From Elusimicrobiota bacterium (GTDB lineage: Bacteria; Elusimicrobiota; Elusimicrobia; JACQPE01), in the NCBI GenBank assembly GCA_016205025.1, contig JACQJO010000064.1, forward strand, positions 1 to 64,000: DNA of 64,000 nucleotides. The letters are read 5' to 3'. Below the pieces are notes generated by a model, which had not been told where the DNA came from, did no database searches, and worked only from the letters and a program-made list of their open reading frames with translations. A program made the translations under genes and the position numbers. This document shows, piece after piece, positions 10,601 to 22,600 of the stretch (positions are counted from its first letter, which is position 1; each line of letters starts with the position of its first letter).

Positions 10601-13600
10601 AGGGCAAAATCGGAAATAGCGAATTGGTGGAGCGTTTGGATCCCGCGAAATTCAATAGCCCGCAGCAAAAGGAGCATACAGAGCAGGTCATTCTAATGTT
10701 TCGCGAGCTTTACGATCAATTAAAGGCCGAGAGGCCGCAATCGCCCGAACTTTTGCAAGCCGTCGCGCGCGCTTTGGAGTCTCTGCCGATTTTAATTCTT
10801 AATGACGAGGATGCCTTTCCTCTTCTAAGGCGGTTGTTGGGGGAAAGGGTCGCGAGATGGGAGCGTTTAAGATACAAGCAGGTTACAAGAGACGACTTTA
10901 AAAGATTGAAGCAGGGTAAATCAGCTGTTGGCCAAGTGGTGGTCATTGATCCTTTAACAGGCAATGTTGTGGCCGGCAAGCGAACAGTGGAGTTTTTCGA
11001 ATTAGATTCCCAACCGGCTGAAGAAGACCAGAAAATGGTGCCAGGGGAAATAGTGCCTGGCACCAAATCGGATTTGGTGCCAGGCACTATTTCGCAGGCG
11101 CCAAAGAGAAAAGGGATTTTTGGATCGGCAGTTAACTTTTTAAAGAATTATCCGGCAACTGTCGGGGTTGTTGCCGGCGTCGGTTTCGCTCTTAGCGGCT
11201 GGGTCCTGCTTCTTCTTCAGCCCAATCCCTCCCTAGCAATCGGCAGTTACGTGATCAAGATACCTCCTGTTACCGGTCTTGTCGTGGGCGTGCCTTTTGG
11301 AGGGTTCGCATGGTGGGCTTTAAGCCGAAGCCTTAGGCGGCCCAGCGGTTCGCCTTCCGCAGCGCCTGATGATAAAGCGGGGCCGGGAAAAAATCGGTCC
11401 ATTTATTTTTATCCCGGATTAGCCGCGGCGCTGGCCGCGTTGGGGTTGGTGGCGGGCATTCCACTGACGATGGCGGGGGAGATTTTTCCCGATCTGTTAT
11501 CTATCGGACAAGGAGTTCAGATCGCGGGAGTGATCGGCGGGTTGATCATGTTGGGCTTCGGACTCATCGAGTTGGTTTTACTATTCATGTTGAGGCTGGC
11601 GCCGATCCTGATGATGGCTTTAATGCCTGCGATGTTGGCGGTGCCCTTGGGGATCCCGCATGAATTGGCGATTTCTCTGGGCATGGGAATTTTGGCGGTC
11701 ATGGTTTTAGGTCAAGGAATTGCCCAAGCCGTGGCCAAGACCGTGTGGTGGAAAAACGTTGCCGCTTGGGCGGCCAGAATGGCCGCCAGCATGGCCGGCT
11801 GGATTCTAATGAAACTGAACAAACTGCGGGACAGAATTTTGGCTACTGCGTGGGGACAAAGGTTTACTGGCGGGCGATCACCCGCTTACGTCATTGCGAG
11901 GAGCGAAGCGACGAAGCAATCTCATGAAAAGGGTGAGTCTTCTGATGAGATCGCCACGGCTCCGACTTCGTCGGGGCCTCGCGATGACGAGAGGGGGGAT
12001 GAGGCTCGCAACGACAAAGCCGAGCAGGCAAAAAATTTACTGCTGGAAAAAGCAAACCGCGTGCGGGACAATGAGGTTATCAAAGAGCTTGTGCGGCGGG
12101 AAGCGGAACGCTCATTGGTTCGACAGGCTCACCATGAGCGGTTTTTAATTTGGAGGCGGTTCCATAATGAGTTCGCCGGTTCCTTATTGCCTTTTGCGGC
12201 TATGGTACCGTGGCTTTCGGTCAGGCGGCTGTTCTTTTCCAAAGTCCCGCGCGTGGTTGACTGGAAGGCGGTTTGGGCCGAGGCGCTGAAACTGGGTATT
12301 GAAAATGACGTTTTTGAGGATGCCTGGGCCGCGATGGAAATTGATCCTGTTGTTTTCAATAACGCGGTCTTAAACGGCGGGTTGGATCCCGAACTGCGCA
12401 ATAAAATCGAATTTTATCACGAGAGCCCGAACCTTCTGGCCCGCAACCTTTTCTTTAGCCTCATTCCGTTCGCGTTGTTTGGCTTGGCGGCAGCTGGTTT
12501 TTATGGCGAGGTGGCGATCGGTTCATTTAACTCTACGCTTGCGGCGATAGGAGGTGTGTTGAGTATGAGGTTATACCCCAAATACAAACCCGCCTATGGC
12601 TATGTCAAGGACGGCAAGATTTATCTTAACGCCGCCTTAGCCGAGCGGCCGCACCAGATGGTCCGGATCGCCGAGAGCAAGAGGGTGGACCTGGATTCTT
12701 CATCCAGCATCCAGCATCCAGCATCCAGCATCAGCGGTCAGAGCGCGGGCAGCTGGCTGGGGATTGGCGCGGGGTTGCTTGGCGCGGCGGGGTTGGCTTA
12801 TAGGCAAGAATGGCCGGGGTTATTTTTGCTGTTGGCGGCCGGCTCGGCCGCCGCGTTTCTGCAAAGCTTCGGATTTTTTAGCCGGGTTGATCGTTTTGTT
12901 TTGGGCAAATTGAGTCCTTATGACCCGGCGTCGCGGGGCAAGTATTGGACCTTTGGCTTGGCCGCTTTTATGGCCGGCGCGCTGACATTGTTGTTTAGCA
13001 GTTCCTTATGGATTGCGCTTGGCGGCGGCTTGGCGGCCTTAGCCGGACCACTGCTCCCTATTCGTTACGAACTGGCCGGTTATTCCGGGCAAATCAATAA
13101 ATTTTTGGCGCAGGCGAAAGATTTCTCCTTAAGGCAGAAGGCGAAAGTCGGGGTTGAAGCGCGGGCGTTTTGGCGGTCCCTGTTGACCACGATGTACTTA
13201 AGCTACAGTTTTGTGATTGCCATTGCCGCAAGCTTGGTAGTTCCCTCCGTGATTTTATGGGTTTTCGGAAAGTATTTGAGTCCTTTTCTTATCAAGATTT
13301 TTGAGTTGGCGCAGCCGTTAGATCAGCTTTTTATGCGGTCCGCGGGCGTGGTGGTTCTCTATTTATTGATTCGGACGTTTGCGTCAGTTGTTGTCTCCTG
13401 GCTGGCGCGGCGGCGCTCCGGCCCGGCCGCCTGGGGCGGTAGAATCGTGGGCGCGGCTTTCACCGTTCTTCCCATTATTTTGTTGGTTTTATCTACAGGC
13501 TATGACTTTTTCGTTCCTTTATTGAAATCGCTTCAAGATCAGAGCTGGATCGCGATTTTAACGAAACTTCAGGAAATCCCAGACGGCGAGATGCTTAAAA

Positions 13601-16600
13601 AAATGGCTCAAGAGATGCGCGTACTGCATGGGATAGCCACTCTCTTGGCGTTATTTTCCTGGTCGGTCATTGAGAAGATGTTGCGAGCGCGCGGGATGAA
13701 CATTCCTTTGCCGGCGCATTTGACCGGGAAGAATCCAAATTTAAGAGCGATCCCACCGCCCGCTGCCCCCTCTTCTGTCATTGCGAGGGAGCGCAGCGAC
13801 CGAAGCAATCCCATTAATGAGATTGCTTCAGGCCCTGCGGGCCTTCGCAATGACGGGGTGGGTGCGGTTCCGCCCGCGGGCGGGGGGACGATTCAAGATT
13901 ACGATCCGTTTCAGGGACCAATCCGTTGGAATTATTCATTATTTAGTTTTATTCCCAGGGGCGGGCGTGAAGTGGGGGACACGATCAACAATGCCTTCGC
14001 GTTGGAGGAGGCGCCCGCTAAAGAGCAAGCCGCGAGCGTCTTGCGGCAGGCAGGATTTCCTTTGGATCTTTTGGCCAAGGTTAAGGGCGTTGTGGTGCAT
14101 ATCCGGGGCCGCAAATACGGCGCCAGCGACAACCGCGTTGTTTTCGCGGTGCCGCCGGAATACGCGGCGGCGGTCAGAAGGCTTTTTAAAGAGCGCTTCA
14201 GCGATGTCGGCGAGGTCAAGCCATCGGTGGCTTTCCGGCGCATGTTGCTTCACCAGGCCAGGGGCCTGGTCGGCGCGGATGATTTGATCCGCGCGGGCCG
14301 CATGGTTAAAACCGTGGTGGGTGTCTCCGACACCGGCGCCGACGTTAATCATCCCGATCTCAAGGGCCGCGTTGTTGTTGTTGACCGTTATGGCGACAGC
14401 AGTGTTCCTCCCGAAATTCATGCGCCGCAGATCAGTCTGGAACCTTCTCTTGCCGAAGAGCTGGAAATAGAACCGAACGTGGGACCTAAGGACGGCATTG
14501 GCCACGGCACTCACGTTGCGGGCATTATCGGCGGCACGGGGAAAGCCTCCGGCGGCAAATACGCGGGTCATGTGCCGGGCGCTTACATCTTTATGTCCAA
14601 GGTTTTTCCGTCCGAGGATGCCGAGGAGATTATGCGCCTTTTCCACAAAATCAAAAGCGATCCAGCCTTAACCGAAGCTGTTTTTGACAGAAAGAGGCTG
14701 ACCGCGCTGGCGGACGCGGCCTACAGCCCGGAGGAGTTTGAGCTTTTAAGCCAAGTCATGAACAAGCTTAGAGCCTTGGCCGGTTCCGGATTCAACGTGA
14801 ATCGGGCTTTGGCCGCGATCCGTGAAGACCCGATCGCGATCCTCAATTTGATTCTCAACTCCTTTCATGAAACTTTGATCGTGTCGTTGGAGGAGGCGGC
14901 GGAAAAGGGCATGAGCCTTCGGGATCCCGAAGTTTTGGCCATGAGCGATCTTGAGGCCGGGATTCTTGAGGTTTTAAAAAGGCGCGTTAAGGTGCACAAC
15001 ATGAGCCTGGGCGGACCGCCGGTTGCCGAGGTGCAGAGCGATTTTGAGAAGGTGTTAAAGCAGTTGGGGATTTCCCTGGTCGCTTCGGCGGGAAACTCGC
15101 AACGCGGGGATGAGACGTTTTTGCCCGGGGCAATCGCACTGGTCATCACCGCGGGCGCGTTAACCAAAGATCTTTTCATCTCCTATTTCTCCACGCGCGG
15201 CGATCCCACCAATCAACTGACCGGTTCACCTATACCTAAACCGAATTTTGAGCCGGTCGGCGGGGACGCGAATATGGACAAAACCCCGGGGCTCGGCCGT
15301 TATCCCGGAGGCGTTACTTCAACGCGAAGCCAGGATATGCCGCTTGACACCAATGACCCCGAGGCCATGAAAGATGTGGTGATGGGCGATGACGGCAAGC
15401 CCTGGTACATTACTTTCTCCGGGACCTCGATGAGTTCGCCCGAAGGAGCGGCCTTGGCAGGATTTTTGAGACGCCGGGCCATGGATTGGGCTGCGGAAAA
15501 TAATCCGGAACTTAAAGCGCTGTTTGAAGAATATGGCCGGCTGGCCAAGGAGTTTGCCGCGGCCCAAGGCTCCCGCGTCAAAGAGCTGGATCGAGCTTTG
15601 CATAAAAAAGCCGGAGAGATCGAGGCTAAGGCCGCCCAGGCCGGAGGGACGTTATCGCCGGCGGAAAACATGTATTTAGTGATGAAGAGCGCCAAGGAAC
15701 TGGGCTATATCCGCCGCCACGCGGGCGCCGGGTTGCCGCGCTTTGACGAAGCGGAGAAGTTGCTTCTTCAATTTTTGGATGCCAGAAAAAATAATGGGGA
15801 ACCGGCCAAACAGGTCAAGGAGTTTGAAAGGATTTATTCTATTGCGATCAAAGACGCGCAGGTTGATCAGCCGCAGACCGAGCTTTTGGCGGCCCTTAAA
15901 AATTCTTCGGATTGGCTGACGCGCATGATAGCGGCTTGGGGTTTCGTGGCGCACCCGATCCGCGGGCCGGATTTATCTTCTATTTTGGAAGTTGTGTCCC
16001 GCGAACAAGAGCCCCGCGTTTTAAGAGTCCTCTATAGCGATACCCTGGCCCGCCAGAGCGATCCCCAAGTTCAGAAAGCGATCCTTGCATATTTCAAGAG
16101 ACAGGATACTGCTCACGAAACTAAGGAGCTTGTTTTAGGTCAAGAAGAGGACCATTTCTGGAGAGCGTATCTCACCGCGCGTTTTGACAAGAAAGATGCC
16201 ACGAGCCGCGCCAAGATTTACCGCGTTATCCAAACTACCCAGAACCGATACTTGAGATTCAGCGCGGTCTGGTCAACCGGCGAGTTTAGCCATCTTGATG
16301 ACGCCTTCCCACAGCTGTTGCGTTCCATCGCGCGCGACGTCCAACAGCCTAGGGAGATCAGGGCCGCGGCCTTGGAGGCGATCTCCAAAATCGCGCAAAC
16401 CATCGAGACTCCCGAGCAGGCGGCCGGAATCTTGCCTCCCGCTTTAGTCACCGGATTCATCCGCGAGATTAGCGCCATTGATCCTTTGGCGGTGGGTGAA
16501 CTTTTGGCCGGACTTTTAGGCGGCGGCAAAGCCCGCGAAGCAATCGCGCAGGTTTATTTAATTGATCCGGAATTTCAACAGGTGGCGCGCCAATTTTTAG

Positions 16601-19600
16601 AGCAACTGCAGCAAGAACTTGGCCCCATTATGCTGGCCCAGGCTGTGCCGCAGTACAGATTGTTAAAAACCAGAATTGACCGCGCGGTCAGAAGATATGA
16701 GCTTAAGCTCCAGAACCGGGCTAGGGAACTTAAACCCATTTTGAGCGCGCTTAAGGAAAAGAGTTTGCCGGTGCATTTGATCGTCCGGCCTCCCAATAAA
16801 GGGAAAATTGAGAAATTTTTGGTTTCAAGCCGCGGCGATGATGTTCGGTCTTACGCGGCGCTGACTTTCGGGCTTGATGCCCGGCAGGTTGATGTTGAAG
16901 GGGCTAAACTCATCGCGACCCTGCCTAATTTTGAAACGGAAAACGGCTCCTTGATTTTTGACATCAGCGATGAGACCAAGCTCCCATTGATTCAGGAGCG
17001 CCTGGAACAGTTGGGCATGCCCTCGCGCGTGGCGGGGGTTGTTTCGGTGCCCAAGCCTGTCGCCGATGAAGGGGAGATCGGGATATTGTTGGCAGATGCC
17101 GGGAAATTGGCCGGCCTTCCCGCGATACGTAAAAAAGGTTACACCGGAGCCAACACGCTTCTTTTGGTCATTGATGATAACTCGGATTTAAGCGGACCCG
17201 CTTTTGCCGGACGAGCGCAGTACGAGGAGAATTTTTATAAGCAGAGCGAAGGGGAGACCCAGATCGGCGTTCTGGAAGCAGGCAACGCGGGCAAAAATAC
17301 AGGACCTCACGGCAGGATAACGGCCAAGGTTTCGGGCGGGCAGGAGGCCGAAGGCAATGGCGAAGGCATGGCGCCGGGAGCCCAGATGGGAGCGCTTCAG
17401 GTTTTAAGCCACCAGAACGGCTCCGGCACCGAGGCCACGGTGGCCATGGGCATGGAGCGCGCGATCGAGATCGCGGATCAGCTTTATAAGGCGGGGGCGC
17501 AGAGCGCCAAGATGTTTGCGTTGAGCAATGGCCGATTGCTGATTGTGGTTAACATGAGCTTGGGCGCTGACATCAACAACGCGGATCATCCTTTGGCAAA
17601 ACTGGTGGAGAAGATGCAGGCGCATGGGATTTTGGTGGACATGGCGGCCGGCAACGCGGGCGGGCGGCCAGGTGACGGCACGGTCGGGATTCCGGCTGGT
17701 TCACGGGCCGGCAAAGCGATCGCGGCCTCCGATAAGAACGACAGGAGAAAATCTTATTCCAGCGTGGGCCCGGCGCGGGATTCCACAGGCAAAGAGATTG
17801 ATAAGCCGAGTGAGACCGGGTATAGCGGGTTGATAGTGGACGGCGGAAACCGCGAGGGCACCTCCTTTTCTTCGCCTTATGTGGCCGGCCTGGACGCCGC
17901 GACGTTTGAGGCGGTGGTCAAAGCTTTTCAAGCCATCGGCAAAATTTTAGACCCTATCGCCTTTGTTCCCAAATATATTGCCTATGAACTGGCGATCACC
18001 GCGGAGAAAGGAAAACTTAATTGGCACAAATGGGAAGGCGGCGCCGGCATCCGCAAAGAAGCCGCCAACGTCGCCATTATCGAGCGGCTCGAGCAGGACA
18101 TTCCGAGATTCGGCGACCTGCCGGTTGAGATCGTGGGTGAAAACGGAACCATTCGGGTTAGCGAAAAGGAGATCAACGAGCTTTTAAGCAGACGCAAGAC
18201 CACCATTGCCCGGCGGTTGTTAGCGGCAACTCCTGCCGCGCCTTTTTATCTGACCGACGGCCGGCGTACGGTGAGAGTCACCAAATACAGCCGCCTGCTG
18301 CGCACAGCCGGTGATTTAATCGCTCAAGATCACGCGATCATCGCGGGCGGGCTGGGCGCGGTGTTTAACGCTTTGCCTGCGCCTTTTTCCAGTCTAGCGC
18401 AATTCACCGGTTTGGTCCGGGAGAACGCGCAGGATTTTGTCACCTTGCTCAATGTTCGAGAGTTTCAGCTTTTGAGTGGCCAAGCCCCCTCACCGCAACC
18501 CTCTCGTCGCGAGGCTTCCGAAGATCAGCCCTCTAGTCAAGTCCCAGGAAGCAGTCAAGCGAGAGGGCCGGGTGAGGGGGGGACGGTTGGGCAGCGCCGG
18601 CCTCTTACTAGAGAGGGGCTTCGTCGCTTGAACATCCCGAAAGATTTAGCGGATGATTTTCTCGAAATTGACCGATTGGGTCTTCCCAGGCCCGAGGAAA
18701 TGGCGCCTGGCGCCATTTCGGTGGCGGCGCAGCCGAGGCTTAAAATTTTTTGGAGAAACGTGAAGGCCGCTTTTCTCTATATTGCGTTGCCGACTGTTTT
18801 AGGCGGCATTGCGGTCACCGCGATCTATGGGTGGGATTGGTCGCCTTATCGAGTTTTTTTAAGAGGCCTTCCTATTACTTTGGCTATCGGACTCGGCATG
18901 GCGTTGTTATCCAACAAAATTCTTGACGTGCTGACCAAAAGACGGCAAGTCACCGAAGAACAGATGCCCAGGCTCCATAGACTGACCATGAAAAGACTGA
19001 ACCGTGAGCTTGAATTGGCAGCCGGCTGGTGGCAAAAAACAAAAATCAAGGCCCTAATAAAATACATCAAGATTAAACACATTGATCAGGAAAACGCCTT
19101 CATGCCGCCGACCGCCTTAAACGCGTTTGCCACGGGCCTGTTGCCTTGGCTGGCACAAATTACGTTTACCAAGGCCATTGTTGACACAATGAATGATGAC
19201 GAGCTTGAGGCGGTGATCGGCCATGAGCTGTCCCACGTTATAAACGGCGATATCGCGGTTCAGACCGTCGGTTCTACTTTGGGAGGATTTTTAAATTCCA
19301 TAGCCAACTTGTTTCACAAGCAGGTGTTTCCCGGCCGGTTCGCGCTGCGGCCTCTGCTGCCCCTGGCCGTATTGATTCTTGCCTTGGAACCTTTTATCAA
19401 TCCTGTTCTTCGTAACACGGTGAGCCGGGATCGCGAGGATTTGGCTGATTTAAGATCAGTTTTGCAGGCCGAAACTTCCAAGGGCATGATAGACGCATTG
19501 TTTGTGCTTGGCTTTGGCCGCCATTTAACTCGACAGCCCGTCAATGGGCAATCAGTTCCTTTCTTTGGGATTTCCAATATCGGCATTAACCCTCCGGCCT

Positions 19601-22600
19601 TAAATGAAGACCAGGCCTTCCTGTCTCACACCTACTTAATTAAAAGGATCAGGAACCTTCTCAAATATGATCATGACGCCGAACATAGGCAAACAGTTGG
19701 GAGATTCCTGGATGAATTGGATAAACCCAGCAAGCCTGTTGTTGTTCCGCCGGATGCTGGTGTCGGCCCCAAGTTGACCGATCCCAAACGCTCTCCTGTG
19801 GTTAAGTTTCTTTTGGCGGCTTCCATTTACGGGGGCCTGTTTGTCGTTTCTCATTACTATGGCGGCGTTTCCTTTAAGACCGCTTTAACAGTGGCGAGCA
19901 TTGTGGCGACATTGTTGGAAATGATCGGCTGGGAAATGTTTAACCGAATCCGGCTGATGATTAGGGGTCCGCATCTTGATGATAATGATTTTTACCGGCA
20001 ACTTGAAATTAAAGGCCTGGATCCTCAAAAATACAGGCCTTATCGCGGCCATTTTTTCAATTTCGCTTGGGGCGCGACCAATGGTTTAATTCGCTGGATC
20101 AGAACCCCGCTGCTGGCCTCGATGCCTGAATTGTCCCTGACCTTAAGGAACCTTCAAGTTAGGGAAGCAGGACTTCAAGGCTTCGCGCGTGTTAATAGCT
20201 ATTTTCGCGCGGCTCTAGCGGACTTTACCAATTCCCGGCGCATGGGGCTTCCCACCGGGCTTAACATCCCCAGGGCTTTTGTTGTTATGGGCGCGCGGCT
20301 TGCTTTGCGTCAAGGCAGCGCTCTGGGTTTAGCCATAGCCGCCGCTGATTTCCCCTCCTGGCCGGTTGTTTTAGTGATTGCGTTAGCGTCCGAGCTCGCG
20401 CTTTTTGGTTTCTATCTGTTGGGCGAATTCCTTGAGCGCGGTAAACCGACCGATCCATTGCTTACAATCGAAAAGTTTGGCGAAAACGAAGATATCTACG
20501 CTTTGGGGCGCGGTTTGAATTCCGAAGAACCCGGCGCTCGCGGTTTGACGGCCGGAGTGATCGCTTCGGTGGCGGCAGCTAACGAAAAAAGCAAAGAGGC
20601 GAGGCCGTCATTTAAGAACGCCTTGATTTCTCTTGTTAAAGATCAAATTGAACGGGAAAAGGATCCGCAGGTTTTGATCAAACTTCAGCAGGCGCTGCGA
20701 GCGCTTGAGAAAATTTCGACCCAGCCGGTTGAAGTTGATGTTAATGGGGGCAGGGGATCTAGGTTGCCGCCCCAACCGGTAAGAAAGCTGCCTTCCTACC
20801 TGCGTAGACTGCTGTTTGCGAACGCCCTGCCCATGTCCAGCAACGCCGTCTTAGAGGCCACGTTCCCTGGTTACGCGGATGGTATCACGGGAAACGAGCT
20901 GGCCAAAGCCCGTGCTTCCGCGATTCATCAACTTTCCGATGCCGGGGCCACCCTGCCCAGTGGGCCTGCGACCGATTATTCCAATCTCTTCACCATCCTT
21001 CGAACGGGACTTATTATTAGCGCGTTGTCAGCGGCCTCGGCAGTCCTCCTGATTTCCCAGGGGAATTTTAACAGCTGGTGGCCTGTCGTTGGTTCAGTGG
21101 CCGTTATCGTTATTGCGGATAATTTTTTAAAGAGAATTTATGAAAAGTTTGCGCAGTTAAGCGCTTCGGATATAGCGGCCAAAGAAGGCGCCACGAAGCA
21201 GGCTGTTTTAGGGCATGTGGATTCCTCCAAGTGGAAATACAATGTGGTGGCCGAGATTTTTGGCCAACTCCTTGTTTTTTCCGTTTTGGGTAAATTCGGT
21301 CCCGCGATCGCCGTAGCATCAGCTTTTGGTTATTCAGCCGTGACCAGGCTTATTGCTTTGGCAGTTGTTATCCGCACCCAGCCGAAGGTGAGCCGCGAGA
21401 TTTATGAGCCTAAAACCCAAGCGCCGCCAAAGTCACCCTTTAATCTCAAGCAGTATTTCCAGACGCTTGGGCAGGCGGTCACAGTGACGCTCAAGACCAA
21501 GGTGCTGCGCTGGGATACCGTTCTAGAGGCCTATGAAATGGGGATTTTTGGCAAAGCCTTTTACGGTGTTTTTCTTCCTTTTTACCTTTCTCATATTTTT
21601 GGTTTTGGCCACGCCGGATTAGCCGGGTTCTTACTGGTTAGAAATTTCGGTTCATTAGCCGGCAATGTCCTTGTTGACCGTTTGAATGCCAGGGATTACG
21701 TTGAAAGGCACCCTCGGGCTAAAATTTGGATGGCGGTGTCCATCGCGTTTACCCGGCCCCTCTTTTTGATTCTTTTTGCTATTGGAGCGAAAACAGGATT
21801 GGTGGGGCTGGCTTCGGCCGCGCCCTTATTGCCTTTTTTGGTGGGTTACATGGCGCTGTCCGGTTTTGTTGAGGCTTTTCATTGGAACGTTTTAAACCGC
21901 GTTGTCTATGAAAAGATACCAAACGGAATCTTTGGTTCAGTAAAGGCGGTGCGCGATATGTTCGTTATGGCGGTGGGAGCCGGCGGGGCTTTTGCAGCGG
22001 AACGCTGGCTAATGCCCCAAGGCCTCTTTTTCACCTCAATGGCGATCGGCACCATAGGACTTGGCCTGATGGTTTTTGAATTTGCCATCCCGCGCCTCTA
22101 CGGCATGATCGAAGCCAGCCGCGCGCCCCGGTGGATCAGGAAATTGGCGGATGGGATTCAGGATATAGCTAATAAAGTGGCGGGGCTGGTTGGGTTAGGG
22201 GTTAATGCCAAAGAACAAAAAACAATCGTCACCATACGAGATATTTTGGTTGCTTTTTGGCCTTATCTGGTAGGCATGGTGGTCATGCAGGTAGGGATCG
22301 AAATTTTTGGAGTCGCCAGGAATTGGATGCTCAAAGACCAACTTGGAGCAACCGCTCAAGTGCTAAGCGCGGTAACTCTGGTGCGCGTGGCGATAGGCAT
22401 TCTTATCAGTCCTTTAAGCGGCTATTTGGTGGATCGATTTTCCGGCAAATTGAATCGTTTAATGGCGGTTAGTTTTATAGCGAGCGCAATACCTGTCGTT
22501 TCCATGATTTTTTTAGAGAAATCCTTGACGACCCCGCTTTTTGTCGGGCTATATGCGCTTACTTCAATCCTGATGTCACCCGGAAACATTGCCGGCGGCG

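Larger units (their letters stand above)
11098..13860 (+). other. Polytopic membrane region of the giant protein
   Basis: Residues about 2166-3086. Roughly a dozen hydrophobic segments, for example VGVVAGVGFALSGWVLLLL, GLVVGVPFGGFAWWAL, LAAALAALGLVAGIPLTMAG, VIGGLIMLGFGLIELVLLF, LLTTMYLSYSFVIAIAAS and VLPIILLVLST. Between 12020 and 12430 is a soluble stretch with charged helices. I recognise no transporter family. Repeat inserts B2, a GGTTCGACAGG repeat, a CATCCAG tandem repeat and B3 all fall in the loops, not in the hydrophobic segments. Confidence 0.6.

Noticed and set aside
13939-14646. A 235-codon minus-strand frame opposite the first S8 domain
   Set aside because: It is antisense to clear catalytic motifs, lacks a ribosome-binding site and shows no domain. 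A shadow of GC-rich coding sequence.
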